Below, one piece after another: positions 48,052 to 60,406 of a stretch of 64,000 bases of DNA; within the stretch, counting starts at the first letter, position 1, and every line of letters begins with the position of its first letter. The DNA is from Cheilinus undulatus (taxonomy: Eukaryota > Chordata > Actinopteri > Labriformes > Labridae). The notes under the pieces are model-generated. The model worked only from the letters and a program-made list of their open reading frames with translations. It was not told the origin of the DNA and did no database searches. The position numbers and the translations under genes are program-made. The stretch lies in the NCBI RefSeq assembly GCF_018320785.1, contig NC_054868.1:48436874-48500873 (forward strand). The letters are read 5' to 3'.

Positions 48052-48640
48052 CATTCCAAATTATTATGCAAATGATATTTTTCTCTGATTTTCCTAAATA
48101 GTTGATGCAAATGACAGTATAATTTTCAAGTCATCAATCATTAGAGCATATTTTAAATTTTATTGAACAAACCTCCCAATGATATCTTTTTTTCCCCCTC
48201 AAAGATAAAAAACTGAAAATAGACTGTTCCAAATTATTATGCACAACAGAGTTTCAAAACATTTTATAGGTTGTAAAGAACTGAAAATGGTCATTTGTTG
48301 AATTTGCAGCATTAGGAGGATGGGGGCCACACCATGAGTTTCTCTCCTTTTATGCCCTTAGCAGCCAATGACACAGAGGTATTCTTTGCAGCATGAGATG
48401 GTGCATTGTCATGCCGGAAGATATTTTTTCCACGGAAAACACAGTTCTTCTTTTTGTAACAAGGGAGAAAGTGGTCAGTCAGAAACTATACACTTTGCCG
48501 AGGTCATTTTCACACCTCCAGGGACGCTAAAGGGGCCTACCAGCTCCCCATGATTCAGGCCCAAAACATGACTCCACCACCTCCTTGCTGAAGTTGCAGC
48601 CTTGTCGGGGCATGGACCATAATCTGCATGGTAATAGGGA
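48052..48640. mobile_element. Tc1-like remnant (ccaaattattatgcaaatg type)
   Basis: attccaaattattatgcaaa occurs at 48054 and in similar form at 48226 (ttccaaattattatgcac), typical of a fish Tc1-like terminal or sub-terminal repeat. The rest is decayed. It is absent from unit A at the equivalent point (about 7972). Confidence 0.55.
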
Positions 48641-48644
48641 ACGT

Positions 48645-48935
48645 GGTGTAAATTTGTAAAGTATTCAGACCTCTTTCTCTTTTTTCTCTGTTTGTTATGT
48701 TGCAGCCTGATGCTGAAGTTGGAAAAAACAAAAACAAAAAACAAAAAACAAAAAAAACATTTTTTTTAATTCTCATTAATCTACACTCAGTAACTCATCA
48801 TGACAAAGTGAGGGCCACACTGCTATTAGTATAGAGTAATTTGAATGTTTTATTATTGACTGTAGCATCAGGCTGCTACATAAGAAAATTAAAAAAAAAA
48901 AAAGTCTGAATACTTCCAATTACACTTTATGAGAC
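48645..48935. mobile_element. Short Tc1-like internally deleted element
   Basis: gtaaagtattcagacctctt at the left and aagtctgaatacttcc at the right are inverted and resemble Tc1-like termini. The interior is AT-rich with tgttatgttgcagcctgatg. Confidence 0.55.
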
Positions 48936-49524
48936 TGGCTCCAAAAGCCCAGGGATCCCTCTCAGGTCCCACATTGACTATTTCAACAGCAAAACTAAAA
49001 ATGTTATCAGCTTGGTTAAAAACCAAGTGCACATCAGTGAATAATGGGGATAGCCTTGCGGACTACAGATGCATGCAATAGTCCAGCTAAAGCCAGATCC
49101 CTGCGTAGTCAGCAGAGGAACTGTAAGAAGGTTCAATTGATTTGTAATATATTTTTCTTTAGTTCAGGTCCACAGTCCCATCAAATGCTCCATCAAAACC
49201 AGGAAAAGGCAACTTTGATTACCGAGGACCAAATTGTTAAAAATGGTTGGACAGTATCAATATAATTATCAGATTACTAGTAATTTAACTAAAGGAAGAA
49301 CATGTTGCTTTCATGGTCATTTACAATACCGACATTTCTGTTTTTTAATTAAGTGCAAGTAGAAATATTAATTAATGAGATATAAAGAGAATTAGATCTA
49401 CTTGAAGCTGCTTTATCAGCTCAGTGAACATTATGGTTACTTGTTATTTAAAGATGTTTTATCTGCATATTTTCCCAAGCACATTTAGTGATGCATATAA
49501 AAGTGTTTTTTAAATTTATACCTA

Positions 49525-49526
<2 letters not shown>

Positions 49527-49562
<36 letters not shown>
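49527..49562. repeat. (AAT)n microsatellite
   Basis: About twelve uninterrupted aat triplets. Confidence 0.9.
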
Positions 49563-49564
<2 letters not shown>

Positions 49565-50160
49565 CATTTTATTTATAAGCGTCTTTCTGAACACTCAAGG
49601 TCACTATACAGATAAAAATGAATAAAATAAAAACAATAGATAAAAGCAAACACAATATAAAACAAGACAAAGAAATTACAAAGAGTAGGCTAATCTGAAC
49701 AGGTGGGTTTTGAGCCTGGATTTGAAGAGAGGGAGAGTGTCAATGTTTCGGATGTCTGGTGGAAGTGAGTTCCAAAGTTGGGGAGCAGAGCGGCTGAAAG
49801 CTCTGCTCCCCATGGTGCTCAGACAGGCAGAGGGCACGGTGAGGTGGATGGAGGAGGGGGATCCGAGGGAGTGGGAGGAGGTGGCTATGTGGAGGAGATC
49901 AGAGAGATAAGGGGGGGCGAGATTGCAGATGGCCTTGAATGCATACAGGAAGATTTTGAATTCTACTCTGAATTTAACCGGGAGCCAGTGGAGCCGCTGT
50001 AGGACAGGGGTGATGTGGTGAAATGAGGGAGTTTTGGTGATGATGCGAGCAGCTGAGTTCTGGACCAGTTGGAGTTTATGGAGAGATTTGTGAGGGAGAC
50101 CAAAGAGGAGGGAATTACAGTAATCAATTGGGGAGGTAACGAGGCTGTTATAGGCAATTA
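49563..50160. repeat. Dispersed fish repeat (gggttttgagcctgg type)
   Basis: Reads gtgggttttgagcctggatt, gagttccaaagttgggga, gggagccagtggagccgctg and ttctggaccagttggagttt. I recognise the pattern as a repeat found many times in fish genomes. Its open frames are repeat-derived. Family not assigned. It lies inside the B-specific insertion. Confidence 0.6.
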
Positions 50161-50356
50161 TATCTACTGATTACTTTAAAAGAACCAAACAAATTCTAGC
50201 AATCAGAGATCGCAGGACAAATCTTTCAATTTTCATGTTTTCATGGCAGATTTTGTCATTTTTATAATACAGGTGTATTTTAAACTGATTTGCCCCAGAG
50301 CTGCCAGTTGCCTACCCCTGATCTGAACTGTAATGCCATTGTCTGCCGCTTGTAGT

Positions 50357-50820
50357 CCCTTAAAGGTAACATAACTTACCCTCTCAAGACAGGTCTATAT
50401 CAGTCTCAGAGGTCTCCAAAACATGCCTGTGAAGTTTGTTGCTAAAAAAAACCCTCCAGTATTGGATTTTTTTCAAGTCTGTTTCAGCCCTGCTCAGAAC
50501 GCTGTTTCTGTGTCTGTGGCTTTAAATGTTCCTGAGCTGTCTGACTCCGCCCCTGACCCTGCCCCTTTCAGGAGAGGAGGGCGGAACTTCTTCCAAGTGG
50601 GGAGGGTCAACCGACTCTGGGGGCGGTGCTAACTTCCCACATGACATCATGAGGGAAAATCTGAGCATGGCTTGTTTTAGCACACATTTTTTGTAAGCTT
50701 GGGTGGGGGGTGGGGGGGATTTTTCTGATCCTTGGGGGGATTGTGGACAGGCCAGAGGTACACATTTTTGTTAGAAGTGCCTGAAAAAGTGTGTTTTACA
50801 TAATATGTGACCTTTAAGCT
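50357..50820. mobile_element. TIR element (taaaggtaacat / atgtgaccttta)
   Basis: Left end ccttaaaggtaacat, right end ataatatgtgacctttaa, roughly inverted. The middle matches 7976-8115 of unit A, where the ends were lost. GC-richer core (gactccgcccctgaccctgc). Confidence 0.6.
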
Positions 50821-50929
50821 GTTCTTGGAGACCACTGCCTTGCTGCCACAGCACTCTTTAATCAGTAAACAACTGTGAACAGATAGCATCTCATAGAAAT
50901 TGTGCAATCTAGCACTGTTTGATCTAGAG

Positions 50930-51457
50930 GGTGGGGTTTTCAATTGGTCTAGCCTCAGGACCCATCACCTCTTAAATGTGCAATCACGACCCTAAAATAT
51001 TTTCAACAACTTCTATTAATTAACAAATAATATTGAAGTTTATACCACAAATATGAAAAAACATGACTGAACTAAAGGACAGGACAAGCATGCAACTGTA
51101 GAAACTCTAAAACAGCGTACATGAATACATTGCAATTTGTTCAATTCTCTATGGTAAGGCATGCATTTTGATAGTTTACTTGATATTTTGAGAGATTAAT
51201 GAATGAAAATGAGATAACCAGTTTTGTTTACTCCAGAAAAAGAGTTAAATAAGTTTAGATCTTAATAAAACCACCCAAATGTTCTTGCTATCATGGAAAA
51301 TCAGAGTAAAATAAAATGAATGGATGTATGTCTGCTCATGCCGTCTGTTCATCATGAACTCAATGCCACAGCTTTTTCCAGGCTCACCTTCAGGGACCCA
51401 GTAAAACCAGTTTGGCGACCCACTTTTGGGTCATGACCCACCAGTTGAGAACCACTG
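50930..51457. mobile_element. hAT-like element, unit B copy of 8195-8722
   Basis: Same ends and interior as in unit A and at the equivalent position, so inherited through the duplication. Confidence 0.7.
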
Positions 51458-52199
51458 CTCTAGAAAATAGTGATGAAGTCAAATGGAGACAGTGTCAGGC
51501 TATACTTGCATATAACCAAAGTAACAGCATTCAACACGGGAACTAAAGGGTTAATCAGCAAAGAGGATTGAAGACCGACAGAGAGAGCATTGCCAATGTT
51601 AGCCACATTCTGTAAGCGGTGATGCACCAGATAAAGGAAGTGTTTTTTTCTTAATTTTAGACCAGTAGAGTTATTTACCTTTAAATAGCTATGAAGTGAT
51701 TCACCTAACATCCTAACATAACCAATCATTGTCCACATGTTTACTCAATAGAGGTTTGCAATGAGTTGCTTTCTCGTATGGTTCAAAGACCAGCCTGAAG
51801 ATATTGTACATCCTCATGAAACATCTCTCAAAAGTAAGATCTGCACCAGCACGGATCAGAGTGAAAGCTCCCTTTGTGACCCTAAACCTCAGTTCAGATA
51901 AAAAGAAATACTGGACAGGTAAAGCTAGTGAGGAGAAAATCTGAGAACACTCAGATCAGTGAACACGATGCCTGATAACAGCAAAAAAAGGAGGTTGATC
52001 TTTGATAAGATAGATTTCTTTTCAAAACAGCTCTGAGGGCACAAAGTAACGGAAACTAAAACCAGACAAAGAAAAACAAAGATAAGATCATGAGGAAGTT
52101 TTTAATTCTGTTTGCCCAGTGTGTCTTCTTTGCCACCTTTTGTAATGTCAGGATGCCAGAAAACAAATAAGAAAAACGGAAAAATTAGCTAATGGTTGC

Positions 52200-52810
52200 C
52201 ACATGGCACAAAAATGTCAAGTGCCAAAGATTGGTGAAAAGTGCAGAAAATTAAGAAAAAGTCTTTAAAAGTGAGGACTAAAGCAGCAAAACTTGATTTA
52301 AAGTAGCTAAAATGGGTGAAAAGTTTTTAAATGTGAGGAAACAACTGACAAAACTTGATTCGAACTAGCTGAAATGGTCGAAATCTTCAAAAGTGGGGAC
52401 AAAAGTGGCAAAACTTGATTTAAGCCAGCTGCAATGGGTGAAAAAAATATTTAAAAGTAGGAAAAAAACGGGGCAAAACTTGATTTAAAGTGGCTCAAAT
52501 AGATGAAAAATCTTTAAAAGTTAAGAAACAACTGGCAAAACTTGATGTAAAGTAGCTGAAATGGGTGAAAAATGTTTAAAAGTGAGGAAAAAAGTAGCAA
52601 AACTTGATTTGAAGTGGCTAATATGGGTTAAAAGTGGCAAAACTTAATACAAAGTAGCTGAAATGGGTGAAAAATGTTTAAAAGTGGGGAAAAAAGTAGC
52701 AAAACTTGATTTAAGCAGCTCAAATGGGTGAAAAATCTTTAAAAGTGAGGAAAAAAGTGGCAAAACTTGATTTGAAGTGGCAAAAAAAGACTCAAATGGG
52801 TAGGAGCAAA
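52200..52810 (+). repeat. A-tract minisatellite, unit B (about 8 units)
   Basis: Anchors of ctttaaaagtgagg type near 52261, 52325, 52384, 52449, 52509, 52573, 52675 and 52736. Mostly 59-65 base spacing. Unit A has three. Confidence 0.8.
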
Positions 52811-53457
52811 ACAATGGGTTAAATGGGTAACTTTACAGAGACTGAAGTTATACAAAAATCACGAGGACTTTCTTCTTTCTGTTGGCCAATTGTCCAGTTT
52901 GTCTACTTTATCACAGCTTATGTTCAAGGAATAGGTGCGGCTGAAACGTTGTTTAGTTATCCAAATACTTTCTCGCTTTGCTTGAATGGGCCAGGCAGTC
53001 AGAGAGTCTTTATTTAAAATTGATTCAAAAGTTTTTATAAAGACTCAAACAGGAAAAGAAGAGGAAAAATATTTACTCTCATCAGAGCAGAAAAGTGAAT
53101 TATATATGTATTCATTCTCAAGCATGATAAAGCCCTTTTTAGGATACCTTTTTAAAGTGGTGATAATAATGTGGATGGACACATGAAACTAAACCATTTG
53201 GGAAGTAATGTAGATGCCAGGGTGCCAGAAAATAAATTAGAAGAAACTATGACACATTTGGTGAAAAATAATGATACAAAAATGGGCAACAAGTGGTGAA
53301 GATGGGTTGAAAGTGGCAAACTAGCTGTAAAATGGGCTGACAATGATGTAAAGAGGCAAAAATGGAATAAAAGTGGTCTTGGTCTCAGAGCGACTCGCTC
53401 TTGCATCACCGTTGCTTGACTGTGAATTGGAGGGGAAGTGAATGCTCTTCTTGCAAT

Positions 53458-53543
53458 ATGCAATCTTTGGTAGATGCCGAGGTCGCGGCAAAAATTGAAA
53501 GAAGAAACATTCAGAAAAGAGGAGAGTACATTTCTAAATCAAG
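53458..53543 (+). CDS. Unit B copy of the candidate alternative exon of gene 2
   Basis: ATG, 28 open codons, phase 2 and the aag|gtaagt donor are all preserved relative to 10600-10685. The four differences are all non-synonymous (Gly/Arg, Gln/Lys, His/Tyr, Leu/Ser). If spliced it would feed the pseudogene at 59335. Confidence 0.25.
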
Positions 53544-54447
53544 GTAAGTTTTTAATGTGAGTTAGTAGACAGCCAACATTGTTCATCTCTCCTGAGCCCA
53601 CGGCTCGGTCACACCGTGTGTCTGCCGTGTCTGTGTCGTTTCAGTCACAGACTCACCACTCTGATATAAAACTAAAACACAGACACGCCTGTCACATCAG
53701 TCAGTTATGCATCCTGCCTTTTTCAGACAACTCTCCACTCAGAGTTTTTCTCTGAGGTCTGAGCATGTTTGATAAGCAGGGATCTGATCCTGTACGTGAG
53801 TCTGCTCAGTGATGCTGTCTGTCTCAAGCGTGCTGTGCATAACAGAGATGGTAAATTCAGACAGAATCTCACTCGATTGGGAGGGGGGGGGATCTCCCAC
53901 ACAGAAGTCAAGATAGCTCATGTGCATGTACTTTAACATTTGGTTAGACGTGTTTAAAACACTCCAGTCAGACATGAATCATAAAGGATGAAGATGATCT
54001 AAAAGAGAGGAGATTAAACTTCTACTCACGATTTAGCCTGGATAGACTCATTATGTTAACTAATTAATCTACTTTTTTTTAAAGTAAAAACCAGTGAAAA
54101 CACACTACAGTATAGGAAATAAAGATTTTGAAGCTCTGAATTTTCTGAGGGTGGGCCCCAGACCCCCCACACATTGCTAAAGTAAATCCTACATGCATGG
54201 GTACAAAGTGGTTTGCTTTTTGGTAGGCTACTGCAAGGCTAAAAAGAACAATGGTGTTGAGTGAAGGCAAGACAAATCTGTCAATCTCTCTGAAAAACAT
54301 TTTTCAGTTCATAAATTTAGCTTAATGGACTTCTTTATTTGTCCTGCTCAAATCAAACCAAACCAGTAAAATGGTGAACAACTTAAAGCTATAATCCCAT
54401 CTGCTATCTTTAACTTTTGAACAAAGGAGATTAAGGAGAGTATAAAC

Positions 54448-55907
54448 CAGTGTTACTCAACCCAGCTCAACCAAAGAGCCACATTGTTGAAAAATACCTT
54501 TGCATGAGCCACAGTCTAAGTGGTGAAAAGTGGCAAATAAACAGCTCAAAGTAGCAGTAACATTAAGTTAAAAGGAGGAAAAAATGGTCAAAGAGGAACA
54601 GAAATGGGTGAAAGGGGTGAAAATGGGGAGGAAAAGTGGGAAAGGGGTCAGAAAGTAGCAAAAATGGGTGAGAAGTGACCAAAAAAAAAAATAGTTACAG
54701 TTGGCATAAAATAGTTCAAAAATGGTCCAAAAGTGGCAAGAAAATGAGTGAGAAGTGACTAAAATGGGCAAAAAGCAGTCAAGAGTGGCAAAAATGGGCA
54801 AAAAAAGAGGAAACAAGTGGTATTTAGTTGCAAAAGGTAGCTGAAATGGGTGAAAAGTGGTGAAAAAGGGCAAAAATGGGCTAAAAGTGGCAAAAAGAAG
54901 TGGCAAAAATGGGGAAAAAAGAAGAAACAAGTTGTGTTTAATAACAAAAGGTAGATTAAATTGGCAAAAAGTGAAAAAAACTGTGAAAATGGCAAAAAAA
55001 ATGGGTTAAGAGTGGCAAAAAAGTGGCTAAAATGGGCAAAAACTAGGAAATAAATAGTAGTTAATGAGAAATGGCAGCTTAAAAGGGTAAAAAAGTGGCA
55101 AAACTGGGATAAAAGTGGCAAACAAAAATGGGTAAAAAGTTGCAATAAAGTGGCAAAAAATGGGCAAAAAAGTAGGGAAAAAGTGGTATTAATTGTCAGA
55201 AGCTAGCCTTAATGGGCAAAAATGGGATTAAAGTGGTAAAAAATGGGCAAAAAGGTTGAAAAAATGGGCAAAAAAGGAGAAAACCAAGTGGTATTTAGTG
55301 GCAAAAGGTAGCTGAAATGGGTGAAAAGTGGTGAAAAAGGGCAAAAATGGGCTAAAAGTGGCAAAAAGAAGTGGCAAAAATGGGGAAAAGAAGAAACAAG
55401 TTATATTTAATAGCAAAAGGAAGATTAAATGGGCTAAAAGTGGGGAAAAAATGCAAAAATGGGATAAGAGTGGCAAAAAAGTGGCTAAAATGTGCAAAAA
55501 CTAGGAAAGTGGTATTTAATGACAAAAGGTAGCTCAAAAAGGGTGACAAAGTGGGAAAAAATGGCAAAGAATGGGTAAAAAGTTGCAAAAATGGGGAAAA
55601 AATTAGGGAAAAGGTGATATTAACTGGCAAAAGATAGCCTTAATGGGCAAAAATGGGATTAAAGTGGCAAAAAATGGATAAAAAGTAGGAAAAAAGTGGC
55701 AAAAAAAAAAGTAGGAAAAAAGTGGTATTTTGGCAAAAGGCAGCTGAAATTGATGAAAAGTGGCAAAAATTAGTGAAAAAGACAAAAAAAGTTTTCCTTT
55801 TTCAAGGTTTTCTGGGGGACCAATATTTAAATTGAAGACATTAAAGCGCGACAAATGATCCCAAAAGAGCCACATGTGGCTCCAGAGCCACATGTTGAGT
55901 ATCACTG
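54448..55907. mobile_element. hAT-like element with expanded A-tract core, unit B
   Basis: Orthologous insertion to 11700-12616: same termini and flanks. It retains the tggctccagagcca palindrome near the right end that unit A has lost. It is 1460 bases against 917. Part of the array (gaaacaagtggtatttag modules) is repeated. Confidence 0.85.
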
Positions 55908-56079
55908 CTATAAACAGTGAACAAGTCTGGAGCACTCAAGTACTCCTTTTTATTCTGCTGGGCTTTCTCTCTAGAAGCTTCCTGCATAAATATTTGACCA
56001 CAGGTGGTTCACAGGTGTATTTAATCTATCTTTGTTGAGCTCTTTATATCACTCATGAAACCTCTGCTACATGTGGTTA

Positions 56080-56363
56080 CCTCCCAGTACAGCAGGCAGG
56101 CAGAGGAAGTAGGCGGAGCTCTGACAGCTTGGTAAAGTAATCAGGAAGTCCCAGCCCTCATGTTCCTCTGTGTTTACAGCCTAGAGCTTCTGGCGTGGAT
56201 CACTGAACATGTTTATCTCTTATTACTGTCTTTTTAACAAGGCAATGCTTTAGCAATCATACAGACAAACAGCAGGCTCAGTGAGGATGAACGTGTGGAG
56301 GGAAATGTCACTTCTGAGAGGAGTCAAGCTGCAGGACTGAGCTGCCACTTCCTGAAATAAACA
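56080..56363 (+). other. Putative non-coding first exon of gene 2B
   Basis: Equivalent of 12780-13072; donor aca|gtgagt at 56364 intact. The 5' boundary is uncertain. Confidence 0.4.
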
Positions 56364-56965
56364 GTGAGTACAGTCTTCTTACTCTGCCTCAGCCTCACGG
56401 TCAATACTGTTATCTCTGTGAGGAGATTTGCCTTTTTCAGGAATGAATGCCATGCTACATTTAATATAAAGTAATATAAAATATAAATATAATTGTATTA
56501 ATATAAAGCCAAAAGTCATCAAAAACATCCTATATCAAGATATTTCGATAAAAAGGCCAGAATTATTTTCAATAAGAGCCAATAAAGCAAGAAATTCTAA
56601 AGTTTTTAAAAAATAATTCCTCTTAATATTTTAAGAAACCAAATAAGTGAAATTAAGTACTTAAAGTGAAAGATGTAGGGTCATTCAGTGTTCTTTAGAG
56701 CCTGTACCTGCTTGACGCCTCAGCTGTTTACCTTTCAGGGTGTGTTTTATTACATGTGTCAGCGTCCATGCTGACCATAGATTACAGGATCCAGTGAATC
56801 AGAATCAGCTTTTTAGGATAAGTATGCTTAATTTAAAGATTTTCACAGTGGGGGTAGAAATAACTAAACCCTAAAACAGTAACATAAGTATAAGGAGAGG
56901 AAACCTCCTGGTATAAAAAGTGAGAACATGACTTCTGAGTTTTGATCCTGCATTCTATCTAATGG

Positions 56966-56980
56966 CCAGCAGGGGGCAGC
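56966..56980 (+). promoter_or_regulatory. CTCF-like motif, unit B
   Basis: ccagcagggggcagc, identical to 13672-13686. Confidence 0.5.
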
Positions 56981-57119
56981 TCCACAGCCACATGCAGACG
57001 GGTGGCAAAGGATGCAAAACCAGAGAAGGGGCCCTCCAGTTGTGATTTTTAATAGTATTAATGAATGTGTGTACCATTGGTGCTAGTCTTGGTGCCACTT
57101 GTCATTAATTTTATGCGCT

Positions 57120-57530
57120 TTTCATCCCATTTTGTCACTTTCTGCCTTTTTTTTCCCACCTCAAACACATTTTGGCACCATCTACCAATGTTTTTGCTAC
57201 TTTTTAAATCCTATTTCACAACCTTTTCAGACCATTTTGCCACTCAAAATATATTTTTGTCACTTGAAATCCACTTTTACAATTTTTTTGGCCCGTTTTT
57301 GTCAATTTCAACCCATTTTGCCACCTTCGCCCCGTCAACCATCTACAAATCTGTACCCATTTTTACCACTTTTATCTTTCTACCAATTACAACCAAAAAT
57401 TTGCCATTTTTCCTGCAATTTTTACAACTTTAAACCCCATTTTTGCTGCTCTGAACCCTTTTCATCATCTTTTCTGCCTGTTTTTAACACTTTAAACCAA
57501 TTTGTGCCACTTTATGCCTAATATTGATGA
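57120..57530 (-). repeat. T-rich A-tract minisatellite, truncated unit B copy
   Basis: Matches 13840-14225, then jumps to the sequence equivalent to about 15390 in unit A. Confidence 0.8.
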
Positions 57531-58035
57531 TTACGCATAAAATTCAGTATTTTCTCAAGATTTCTACCTTTTCATCTCCCTTTTGTTGGGAAATAAAGCT
57601 GTTTTACCCAAGAGAACAAGGGAATTCTTCAGGGGGATCATGAAACTTCCATGTTATTTGGGGAAAATGGAGTAAAATAAGATGTATGCATGCAAATCCT
57701 TCTGTAATATTGTGCTTTTAACATGTTTGTTTAGTCCCGTCTCTTTGTTCAATAAGCTTTTATATTTCAAACATCAACATTTTTTGGAGTGTTCTTATGT
57801 CTTCATGGTGAAATGGTAGCCAAGAATACTGATTAACCAACATTCATGACATAAATGGATGGGTTTTTTTTTTTATAATCTGGGTCGTAATTTCTCTTAA
57901 GGAGGAGGTGGTGGGTCCTCTTGTCTGACCAGTTGAGAACCACTGTTGAATTAAAAAAATGTTACTTTGATAAGAGTGGTTATTATTCAGGTAGAAAATA
58001 AAATATGCCTATTACAGCTTCACTTTACAGTAGAC

Positions 58036-58910
58036 CAGGGGTGTCAAACTCAATCACAGCAGGGGCCAGATTCTGGATTCAGGTCTAACCTGAGGGCCTA
58101 ACAGGGTCAACACAATCTTAAACTGTCAACCTCATTGTCACCAATGATAGAATATGAAAAAAAGCAGCATTGATGAGAAATCATTTGGAAATTCAAAAAA
58201 GTGGAAAAGATTAGTTTAAAGGCTCAAATCTCAGGTAAAAAAATACAATTGATTAGCTTAAAAGATAAGAACATAGTATCAAAAATAAAAAATAATGTTT
58301 TTAAAGAGCAAATATATGAGAAAGTTGAAATCATAAGTTTGAAAGGTCAAAATATGAGATCAAATTTGATATCATGAGTTTAAAAGTCAAAATATGACTG
58401 AAAATTTTAAATTGTGAGTCTGAAAATTTAAAATATGGGATTAAAAAGCCAAAATTGGGAGTGTAAAAGGTCAAAATATGATATAAAAAGAAAAAAATAT
58501 TCATTTAAAATGTCAAAATATGTGGAAAAATTTTTGAAATCATGTTTTTAAAAGTCAAAATATTGGATTAAAAAAACAAAGTAAGGAGTTTAAAAGATCA
58601 AAATATGACTTAAAATTTAAAATTGGGAATCTAAAAGATAAAAATTGACATATATAAAGTTCAAATTATGAGTTAAAAAGGTCAAAGCATGAAATGAAAA
58701 GTCAAAATCATAAGTTTGAGTCGTAATCTTGAGATGCAAAATTGAAAATATGAAATAAAACACAAATTTACATTATTATACTGGTGGAAATCTGCAGACC
58801 TCATACTGGTGGGCCAGTTATAATACAAATATGATATGATCTTGCAGGCTGAATATAATCGTTCCATGGGCCGGATTTGGCCCCCCGGGCCTTGAGTTTG
58901 ACACCCCGTG
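58036..58910. mobile_element. hAT-like element with gtcaaaatatga repeats, unit B
   Basis: Equivalent of 15920-16868; flanks cagtagac and cagtggac preserved. Internal repeat shorter. Confidence 0.8.
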
Positions 58911-59334
58911 CAGTGGACCATTATTTTGCTGACCTCCATGGGCCCCTGTGTGGCGGGGCCTCAGAAAGCTCTCCCTTTTATTCCCTCTTACGGGCGTGTA
59001 TACATACGGACTGAATGTTTGCTGTGGAAAATTTCAACAGTGGCTGTTTGTTTGTCACGATGCTACTCACTTTGTCTGACACCTACCCCTTAAGTGTTTA
59101 CATGCATTAAAACAAATCTATATAGAAAGTCTTGATGCAGAGAAGCATCAGTGTGAATCACAGTTGATTTCATGAGCAGTTTTAACCTCACAGTAAACAC
59201 CGATACTGAGCTGCACTTTATTCTGCACTTTTTGAATGCATGTTAGTTTTTCCCCTCATGTTTTATTTAATCAGAATTGTCTTTACTAATAAAAGTGCTG
59301 CTCTCATGTACTAATGTGAGATTTTTCTGTCCAG

Positions 59335-60309
59335 AGTAATGGAGAAGTGGAGGAAACACTGTAAACACATTTTCATCTTCATCCTCGGAGTGGTGACAAT
59401 CCTCTTCTTCTACCTCAACTCTGTGAAGAAGTCAGAAACCTGGGAGCCTCCCTTTGTGGATCCTGGACTGTACCATGTATTTCCTATCCAAGGAACTACA
59501 AATTCATCATGGACGACACAAGGACCTGTAGACACACAACTCCTTTCCTGGTCCTGATGGTCCCTGTCGCACCTGGCGACACGGCCGCTCGAGACACCAT
59601 CAGGAGGACGTGGGGGAGTGAGAAGCTGGTCCTGGGTCAGCTGGTGGAGACTCTCTTCATCGTCGGCCTGCCTGGAGGAGCCGACGCTGAGCCGACGCAG
59701 GAGAAGCTTGAACAGGAGAACCAGTAGCACCACGACCTGATCCAGAGCGACTTCCAGGACAGCTACCGTAATCTGACCATCAAGACGATGATGATGCTGG
59801 AGTGGCTGTCTGCTCACTGCGTCAAAGCCTCCTACGTCTTAAAGATCGACTCAGATATGTTACTCCATGTCCAGAATTTGGTCAAACTTCTACTTGATCC
59901 AAACACACCCAAACAGAACTACATGTCAGGTTTGGTTTGGTGGCACAGTCCAGTTTTAAGAGACCGGTCCAACAAGTTCTACATGCCCAGGGAGGTGATT
60001 GCAGAGTCGGAGTACCCTCCTTATCCTCTGGGCATGGGCTATGTCATATCCTTGGATCTGCCTGGAAAAATCCTGGAAGTTTCCCCCTACATTAAACCAC
60101 TCTACATAGAGGATGTTTACCTGGGAATGTGCCTGAAACACCTGGGCATTTCCCCCACAGACCCTCCTGAAAAGACCATGTTTGTTGTCGACCCTGTGCA
60201 CCCGCTGAGCAGCTGCAGCCTCTCTAAAGTGATCGCAGTGACGACGAAAAGCGTCTCACAGATGATGAGTTACTGGGAGAGGAGCAGACAGCCAGACGCT
60301 AAATGCTGA
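59335..60309 (+). pseudogene. GT31 gene 2B, disrupted copy
   Basis: Acceptor, ATG (59339) and membrane anchor are intact and nearly identical to gene 2A. At 59479-59486, atttcc replaces cgcc, a net gain of two bases that shifts the frame about 47 codons in. Independently, the second CAG of the conserved Gln-Gln-His run is TAG at 59725-59727. Downstream, the DSD (59846-59854) and EDVYLG regions remain open in the ancestral frame. Both lesions precede the catalytic DSD, so no complete enzyme can be made without correction by splicing. Sequence decay elsewhere is slight, so loss is recent, after the segmental duplication. Alternative: an assembly error in one copy. Confidence 0.9.
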
Positions 60310-60406
60310 GTTTCATCAGGTTTACTAAGATTTAAGCTAGACTCCTTTGTGAGGGACGCTGTAACTGCCAGACAGATTTTTAGCTTTTATATTATATTAG
60401 CTAGAT

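Noticed and set aside
49710-50002. Short open frames at 49710-50002 as genes
   Set aside because: They lie in a dispersed fish repeat within the B-specific insertion.
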